From CAVPTL01 sp963708725 (lineage in GTDB: Bacteria; Actinomycetota; Thermoleophilia; Gaiellales; JAICJC01), in contig CAVPTL010000008.1 of assembly GCA_963708725.1 (NCBI GenBank), positions 682,001-746,000 of the forward strand: a stretch of DNA of 64,000 nucleotides, written 5' to 3'. The translations under genes were made by a program, and so were the position numbers. Positions 59,004 to 64,000 of the stretch are shown here, in pieces. The first letter of the stretch is position 1. Each line of letters begins with the position of its first letter. Below the pieces are notes generated by a model. That model made no database searches, had not been told where the DNA came from, and saw nothing but the letters and a program-made list of their open reading frames with translations.

Positions 59004-60868
59004 TGGCGGTCGAACCAGTCGCGCATTCGCGCCACCGCGTCGATCTGATGGTCACGCTCGTCCCAGCCGTGGCCCTCGCGGGGATAGATCACGAGTTCGG
59101 TGTCCACGCCCTCCGCGGCCAGCGCGTTGTAGAACTCCTGGCCCTGCGCCAGCGGCACGCACAGGTCGAGCTCACCGTGCATCACCAGGGTGGGAGTCTT
59201 CACCCGGCGCACATGCACCACCGGTGAGCGGCCGAAGTACTCACCGTCGGCGGCATAGGGATCGGCTTGGAGAAACAGCTCATCGAAGCGCGCGATGTTC
59301 GACGTGTTGTGGAACGAGAGCCAATCGGTGACCGCCGCGATCGCCACCGCCGCGCCGAACCGGTCGGTCTGGGTCACCGCCCACGCGGCCATGAACCCGC
59401 CGTAGCTTCCACCCATGATGCCCACCCGAGCGCCGTCGACCAGTCCGCGTTCGGCAAGGGCGTCGACGCCGCTGAGGATGTCACCGAGGTCACGGCCGCC
59501 CATGTCACCCAGGTTTGCCTCGGTGAACTCGCGGCCGCGGCCGATGCTGCCGCGCGGGTTGGGCAGAAACAGTGCGTAGCCGGCGGCGGCTTGCCACGAG
59601 CCGAAATGACGCGGGTGGGCGGATCCGTAGGCGGCGGTTGGGCCGCCGTGCACGAGCACGATCAGCGGTGGCGGCTCGGTAACCCCTTGCGGCGTGATCA
59701 GAAAGCCTTCGAGTTCGAGTCCGTCGCTCGCCGTCCAGGTCACCGCTGCTCGCACCGGCAGCTCGATCGCAGAGGCTGCGTTCACACGCGAAAGTGCCGT
59801 CCACGCCGATCCTGGCTGGTCGAGAGTGAGGGAGCGAAGCTCGGGCGGATGCTCCCACGACGAATGCGTCGCGACCAGCGATCGGCCGTCGGGGGAGAGC
59901 ACCGCCAGCGGGAAGTTGTGGCTACCGAGATCGGCCGCACCCTGCCACAGCAGCGACACCGAACCCGCGAGGTTCACGGTCGCAACGGCGAACTCGAGGT
60001 GATGCATGCCGGTGCACACCAGCGTCTCGGGATCAACCCACCGAACCTCCGCCGCGTCGAACCCGACGCTGATCGTTTGGATGTCGCCAGAGCCGGTGAC
60101 CACGGTGATGTCGCCATACAGCACACCGCGATCCGACGCCAGGGATTCGACCATCGCGATCGCGCCGGATTCGGGCTCGAGGCTGATCGACGCCGCCTGT
60201 AGCCGAGGGGTGTGGACGGTTGTCGCCTCGTCGCCGACGATGCGCACCACCCGCGCGTCGTACCACCCGTTCTCCGAGGGATCGTGTGAGACCAGGGCGG
60301 CGATGTCGCTTCCGTGCCAGTCGAACTCCCAGATGTTGAGCCCCGCCAGGGGCAGCTGTGTGGTCGCGCCGGTCGTGACGTCGATCCTCCACAGGCGGCG
60401 CCAGTGGCTTGCCGGCCGCACGATCCGCGGATCCTCCTTGACCTCGCCAACGGGGGTTGCGGACTCGGCTCCGGCCTGGTCGGCACCCACATCGGCGGCG
60501 AGTGCCAGCATGGTGGTCCCGTCGCTCGACCAACGGAGGTCTTCGACAGACCCCGCCACATCTCCGACTCGGCGGATCGAGCCGTCGGGGTCGAGCAGGT
60601 GGATCGCGCCCACCTTGGCCTGCTCACGATCCGACACGAACGCCAGTGTGCGCCCATCGGGCGACCACACAGGCAGCCGGTCGCTGCGAGGCCCGTCAGA
60701 CACCCGATCGGCCCCCGAGCCGTCGGCCGCGGCGACCCAGATGCGGGCGGATCGGCCGACCTCGGGCAGGGTGTATGCCTGTTCGACGGTGAACGCCACG
60801 CGCGTGCCGTCGGGCGAGACCGCGGGTTGGCAGGGGTGTTCGAGATCGAGTAACCGGTCGAAGCTCAT
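58997..60868 (-). CDS. S9 family peptidase (prolyl oligopeptidase/acylaminoacyl peptidase)
   Basis: The 623-aa protein has an N-terminal beta-propeller (repeats such as PAVSPDGTRVAFTVEQ, WSPDGRTLAFVSDRE, LSPDGRSLVATHS) and a C-terminal alpha/beta hydrolase domain. The hydrolase has GIMGGSYGGFMAAW (nucleophile Ser about 500), VMHGELDLCVPLAQG (Asp) and YPREGHGWDE (His). It cleaves peptides, often from their N-acyl or dipeptide end. ATG 60868 overlaps the MFS stop (ATGA), so the two are coupled. Confidence 0.93.
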   Translation of the reverse strand: MSFDRLLDLEHPCQPAVSPDGTRVAFTVEQAYTLPEVGRSARIWVAAADGSGADRVSDGPRSDRLPVWSPDGRTLAFVSDREQAKVGAIHLLDPDGSIRRVGDVAGSVEDLRWSSDGTTMLALAADVGADQAGAESATPVGEVKEDPRIVRPASHWRRLWRIDVTTGATTQLPLAGLNIWEFDWHGSDIAALVSHDPSENGWYDARVVRIVGDEATTVHTPRLQAASISLEPESGAIAMVESLASDRGVLYGDITVVTGSGDIQTISVGFDAAEVRWVDPETLVCTGMHHLEFAVATVNLAGSVSLLWQGAADLGSHNFPLAVLSPDGRSLVATHSSWEHPPELRSLTLDQPGSAWTALSRVNAASAIELPVRAAVTWTASDGLELEGFLITPQGVTEPPPLIVLVHGGPTAAYGSAHPRHFGSWQAAAGYALFLPNPRGSIGRGREFTEANLGDMGGRDLGDILSGVDALAERGLVDGARVGIMGGSYGGFMAAWAVTQTDRFGAAVAIAAVTDWLSFHNTSNIARFDELFLQADPYAADGEYFGRSPVVHVRRVKTPTLVMHGELDLCVPLAQGQEFYNALAAEGVDTELVIYPREGHGWDERDHQIDAVARMRDWFDRHL

Positions 60869-62175
60869 TCCACTCCGATCGCGTCGGTGGACTCCGGAAT
60901 GGGTGCACGGTAGCGCCACAGCGCCGGCATCGCGATTGCCGTGACGGCCACGCCCACGATGCACGCCAGCCCGCCCGAGACCAGCGAGAACCGCACCGAG
61001 GTCAGCCCGGCGACTGCTCCGGACTCGACGTTTCCAAGCAGCGGGCCGGTCGAGTAGCTGACCTGCTCGATACCCGCCAGCCGGCCGCGCAGGTTGTCGG
61101 GGATCGACTGGTTCCAGATCGTCATCCGAAAGAGCCCCGAGACCATGTCGGCGCCGCCGGCGAACACCAGCCCAACCAGCGCAAGCCACAGGCTGTCCGA
61201 CACGCCAAAGATCAGGATGCCGACTCCCCAGAACACCGCCGCGACGCACACCGCACGGCCGTGGCGACGAACCCGGCTCGTCCACCCACTGGTCGCCGTG
61301 ACGATCAGCGACCCCGCCGCGGGAGCCGCGTACAGCAATCCGAGTACCCCCGGCCCGCCGAGATGGGTCGCCGCCGCGGGAAACAGCGCGTCGGGCATGC
61401 CGAAGAACATGGCCACGATGTCGACCGCGTAGGTGCCCAGGATCACCTGGCGGCTGCGGGCGTAGTCCCAGCCCTCCCGGATCCGGCGCAACGAAGGGGC
61501 TGCGGCTTCGGGTGGGGGCGGCACGGCCCGCATCAGGCCCAGCGCGATCAGCGACACGACGAAGGTCACCAGGTCAACGGCGTAGGTCGACCCCAGGCCG
61601 ATACCCGCAATCAGGAGTCCTCCCAGTGCCGGGCCGGCGACGCCTCCCACCGTGTAGCGGAGGGAGCTCAGCGCTGCCGCCGCGGGAACTTCATCTCGGT
61701 CGACGAGCCGGGGCACGAGCGCGTCGAGCGATGGGCGTTGCAGCCCGTCGAGGGCGGCTGCGACCCCCGCCACCACGAACAGCAGCCACACCTGTCCCAG
61801 AGCGACGTTTGCCAGCAGCACAGCGGAGAGCAGCGCGAAGGCCACCTCGGTCAGCAACACCATCCGGCGGCGGTCGAAGGCGTCGGCCATCGCGCCACCG
61901 ATCAACGCCGTGGTGACCAGCGGCACCAGCTCGACAACACCGAGCAGCCCGACCACGAGCGACGAGTGGGTTAGGTGATACGTCTGATAGGGAATCGCCA
62001 CATATGTGACCGTCGACCCCAGGTACGTAACGCTCTGACCGATGAACAACAGGCGGAAATCCCGATGACGCCGGAGCGGCCCGATGTCAAGCGTTGCCGA
62101 TCGAAGTTTGCCGCCGAACCCGCGCGGCGCTTGGGGCGGGTTGGGTCCGAGCCGATCGGGTTCGGGGAGACTCAT
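60865..62175 (-). CDS. MFS transporter (enterobactin-exporter/DHA3-like)
   Basis: The 436-aa, 12-TM protein shows the DHA3 pattern: RRHRDFRLLFIGQSVTYLGS, AMADAFDRRRMVLLTEVAF (loop 2-3), DGLQRPSLDALVPRLV, GGVAGPALGGLLI and NLRGRLAGIEQVSYSTGPLLG. Relatives export siderophores or macrolides. A leaderless -10 (TATGCT, 6 nt) supports ATG 62175. Coupled to the downstream S9 peptidase, so it may move a peptide product or precursor (inference). Confidence 0.9.
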   Translation of the reverse strand: MSLPEPDRLGPNPPQAPRGFGGKLRSATLDIGPLRRHRDFRLLFIGQSVTYLGSTVTYVAIPYQTYHLTHSSLVVGLLGVVELVPLVTTALIGGAMADAFDRRRMVLLTEVAFALLSAVLLANVALGQVWLLFVVAGVAAALDGLQRPSLDALVPRLVDRDEVPAAAALSSLRYTVGGVAGPALGGLLIAGIGLGSTYAVDLVTFVVSLIALGLMRAVPPPPEAAAPSLRRIREGWDYARSRQVILGTYAVDIVAMFFGMPDALFPAAATHLGGPGVLGLLYAAPAAGSLIVTATSGWTSRVRRHGRAVCVAAVFWGVGILIFGVSDSLWLALVGLVFAGGADMVSGLFRMTIWNQSIPDNLRGRLAGIEQVSYSTGPLLGNVESGAVAGLTSVRFSLVSGGLACIVGVAVTAIAMPALWRYRAPIPESTDAIGVE

Positions 62176-62181
62176 CGAGCG

Positions 62182-62187
62182 AGCATA
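62182..62187 (-). promoter_or_regulatory. -10 box, leaderless MFS start
   Basis: TATGCT on the minus strand, 6 nt before ATG 62175. Confidence 0.55.
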
Positions 62188-62246
62188 CGGATCCGTCGAG
62201 TGACCCGTCCCCCGTTTCGGGTACTTGCGGCCCGGCGCCAGCCACG

Positions 62247-62252
62247 TAAGCT
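62247..62252 (+). promoter_or_regulatory. -10 box, leaderless RTX-like gene start
   Basis: TAAGCT lies 6 nt before ATG 62259. Confidence 0.6.
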
Positions 62253-62258
62253 CCAGGT

Positions 62259-63218
62259 ATGCGCAGAGTAATCGCCGCAGCGGCACTGTTCGCGGCGTGC
62301 GTAGCGGCGTCGCACCCCACGCCGGCTGAGAGCGCACCCGAGTGCAACTACAACAGTTCTTCTCGCACCGTTGAGATCGACCTCAGCGCCGGTGATCCTT
62401 CAACGCGGATCGAGGTTGCCTCAGACGGTCGGCTCCGGGTCGGCGTTTCGAAGTGCGGTGCCGCCAGCGTCACCAACACCGACATCGTCAACGTGCTCGG
62501 AACGGGCGGCCCGGACACGTTTGACATCTCGCTGCGCGACGGCCTCTTTACCGGCATCGTGTTTCGCGTAAACCTCGCCGGTGGTCGGGACCTGCTGCGC
62601 GTGTTCGGAACCACCGGACCTGACCGGATCACCGTTGGCACCGCGGGCATCGATCTCGATCCGGCCACCCACCGTGGCCGTGACATCAAGCTCTCCAACG
62701 TCGAATCGATCCTGATCAACGGTCTCGCTGGCAAGGATGTGCTGTCCGGCCAGGGCGGTGGGGTCGACGGCGGCCCGACTCATATCCCGCTGAACCTGAT
62801 CGGCGCCGGCGGTAACGACCGTCTCACCGGCGGGGCGGGCAACGATGTCCTGTCGGGGAGCGACAACACCGACGTGCTGGACGGCAAGGGCGGGAACGAC
62901 CTGCTGTTCGGAAACAAGGGCTCCGACACGATCCACGGCGGCACGGGGTTCGATGCGACCTTCTACCAGGGCCGATCGACGCCCGTGATCGTGACCGAGG
63001 ATGGTCGCGCCAACGACGGCAGCCCGTCGTCGGGCGAGCGCGACAACATTTATCCCGACGTCGAGAAGATCGTGGGCGGGAATGCCGGAGATCACCTCAC
63101 CGGTGGTCCCGGCCCCAACGTCCTGATCGGCGGCCCCGGCAACGACCATCTCGATGGCGGCGGCGGGCACAACCGTTGCAACGGCGGCCCGGGCATCGAC
63201 CACCTGGTTCACTGCTGA
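62259..63218 (+). CDS. Secreted RTX-type calcium-binding repeat protein
   Basis: The 319-aa protein has a signal peptide (RRVIAAAALFAACVAASH). A beta-rich region with NVLGTGGPDTFDISL and FGTTGPDRITVG follows, then nonapeptide-like repeats: GAGGNDRLTGGAGNDVLSG, GKGGNDLLFGNKGSDTIHGG and a last set GGPGPNVLIGGPGNDHLDGG. They form a calcium beta-roll. Three Cys pairs may stabilise it outside the cell. No enzymatic domain, so a surface or matrix role is likely. Confidence 0.85.
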   Translation: MRRVIAAAALFAACVAASHPTPAESAPECNYNSSSRTVEIDLSAGDPSTRIEVASDGRLRVGVSKCGAASVTNTDIVNVLGTGGPDTFDISLRDGLFTGIVFRVNLAGGRDLLRVFGTTGPDRITVGTAGIDLDPATHRGRDIKLSNVESILINGLAGKDVLSGQGGGVDGGPTHIPLNLIGAGGNDRLTGGAGNDVLSGSDNTDVLDGKGGNDLLFGNKGSDTIHGGTGFDATFYQGRSTPVIVTEDGRANDGSPSSGERDNIYPDVEKIVGGNAGDHLTGGPGPNVLIGGPGNDHLDGGGGHNRCNGGPGIDHLVHC

Positions 63219-63237
63219 CCGCCGGGCGCTGAGCCGG

Positions 63238-63243
63238 TACGAT
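63238..63243 (+). promoter_or_regulatory. -10 box before the enoyl-CoA hydratase gene
   Basis: TACGAT lies 7 nt before ATG 63251. Confidence 0.5.
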
Positions 63244-63250
63244 CGCCGGG

Positions 63251-64000
63251 ATGAACGCCCCGGTGCCACCGGCCGACGACTCTGCCGGCACGATCGAGAT
63301 CACGCGCACGGGCGCGATTGCGCTTGTTCGGATCAGCCGCGAGCGCAAACTGAACGCGCTCTCGTCACACATCGAGTCCGAGCTGAAACGAGCGCTTCTC
63401 ACCGACGAGGTCACCACCAGCCGGGTGGTGGTGATCACCGGCGTGGCGCGGGCGTTCTCGGCGGGCGCAGACCTCTCCGAACTGCCGAACCCGACGTCCG
63501 AGCAGATCATGGAGTACTACAGGCGCACCGGCGACATGCATGAACGGTTCGCCGACCTGCCTCAGCCGACGATCGCAGCGATCTCGGGCTGGTGCCTGGG
63601 TGGGGGCTTCGAGCTGGCGCTGGCGGCCGACCTGCGGGTGGCGCACAGCGACGCGACCTTCGGACTGCCCGAGGTCGAGATCGGCATCATCCCCAGCTCT
63701 GGGGGAACGCTGCGACTGGTGCGTGCCGTCGGGCCTGCGCGGGCCAAGGAGCTGATGCTGCTGCGCACCCGGCTGACCGCGGTCGAGGCGCTCGAGTTGG
63801 GGCTCGTGACCGAGGTCGTCGAAGGTGACGTGGTGGCCCGCGCACTCGAGATGGCCGAGCAGTTGGCACAGCTGCCGCCGCTGGCCGCCTCGATCGCCAA
63901 ACAGGCCTGCGACCGTCTACCCGAGGCGGGACGCGATGCTGGACTTCTGATCGAGCGGCTCGCCTACGCCGCATTGGCCAACACCGACGAGTCGCGGGCG
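63251..64000 (+). CDS. Enoyl-CoA hydratase/isomerase (3' end beyond window)
   Basis: 250 codons are open to the window end. Crotonase-fold motifs: RERKLNALSSHIESEL, the oxyanion-hole segment ITGVARAFSAGADLSEL (about 62-78), ISGWCLGGGFELALAADLRVA (about 115-135), then FGLPEVEIGIIPSSGGTLRL, with Glu in the catalytic position. It hydrates or isomerises enoyl-CoA esters in fatty acid or aromatic degradation. The remainder is expected to be short, since the family is about 260 residues. Confidence 0.93.
   Translation, partial: MNAPVPPADDSAGTIEITRTGAIALVRISRERKLNALSSHIESELKRALLTDEVTTSRVVVITGVARAFSAGADLSELPNPTSEQIMEYYRRTGDMHERFADLPQPTIAAISGWCLGGGFELALAADLRVAHSDATFGLPEVEIGIIPSSGGTLRLVRAVGPARAKELMLLRTRLTAVEALELGLVTEVVEGDVVARALEMAEQLAQLPPLAASIAKQACDRLPEAGRDAGLLIERLAYAALANTDESRA

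Overview
High-GC DNA with actinobacterial character. The core block at 11.5-23 kb (B12-dependent ribonucleotide reductase, NrdR, polysaccharide deacetylase, sugar epimerase, type IA topoisomerase, dTMP kinase, DNA polymerase III delta', PSP1 protein), the many F420/flavin LLM oxidoreductases and the frequent leaderless promoters suggest Thermoleophilia (Solirubrobacterales-like). That placement is inferred from gene content; no rRNA is present. No complete prophage, CRISPR array or insertion sequence was seen.

Layout. 0-11.3 kb is accessory: a TetR repressor facing a DHA2 drug exporter, a kinase-less sensor-like membrane protein, a flavin monooxygenase, hydrolases, a MarR-SDR pair, an aldehyde dehydrogenase remnant, a hydrolase broken by one base, and a frameshifted lipoprotein with the histidine ammonia-lyase fold but no MIO triad. 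11.5-23 kb is housekeeping, with nrdR-nrdJ behind a spaced pair of NrdR boxes and a translationally coupled run tmk-holB-PSP1-aldolase. 23-26.4 kb holds an MFS carrier, an epimerase and an LLM enzyme whose stop codon lies inside a tRNA-Thr(CGT) gene. That tRNA is interrupted by 461 bp containing a decayed membrane-sensor fragment.

26.9-34.7 kb is the most unusual part. It has two KimA-like (APC superfamily) transporters, a CLC chloride channel/antiporter and three diverged copies of a two-TM protein family. Three genes or gene pairs carry the same 24-nt leader motif next to their starts, and cistrons are joined by 1-4 nt stop/start overlaps. I read it as an ion-homeostasis module with a shared RNA or DNA leader element.

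34.8-64 kb is a mixture: LLM oxidoreductases, a purple-acid-phosphatase-like protein, a GNAT-ankyrin fusion, FprA-type ferredoxin reductase, a GMC oxidoreductase, an HNH protein, a two-domain GcvT-like protein, a cysteine-less glutamate-racemase homologue, a GlcD-type oxidase, exonuclease III, a secreted amidase, an epsilon-like exonuclease, a cNMP/CBS/DUF294 protein, a second TetR/DHA2 pair, FtsH, an arrestin-like protein, an S9 peptidase, an MFS carrier, an RTX-like secreted protein and a truncated enoyl-CoA hydratase.

Two window-wide signals cross these regions. Six copies of a perfect 29-37 bp palindrome with core GGTGCC-A/T-GGCACC sit between genes, and three of them supply stop codons. 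At least ten genes have a TAnnnT -10 box exactly 6 nt before the start codon, meaning leaderless mRNAs.
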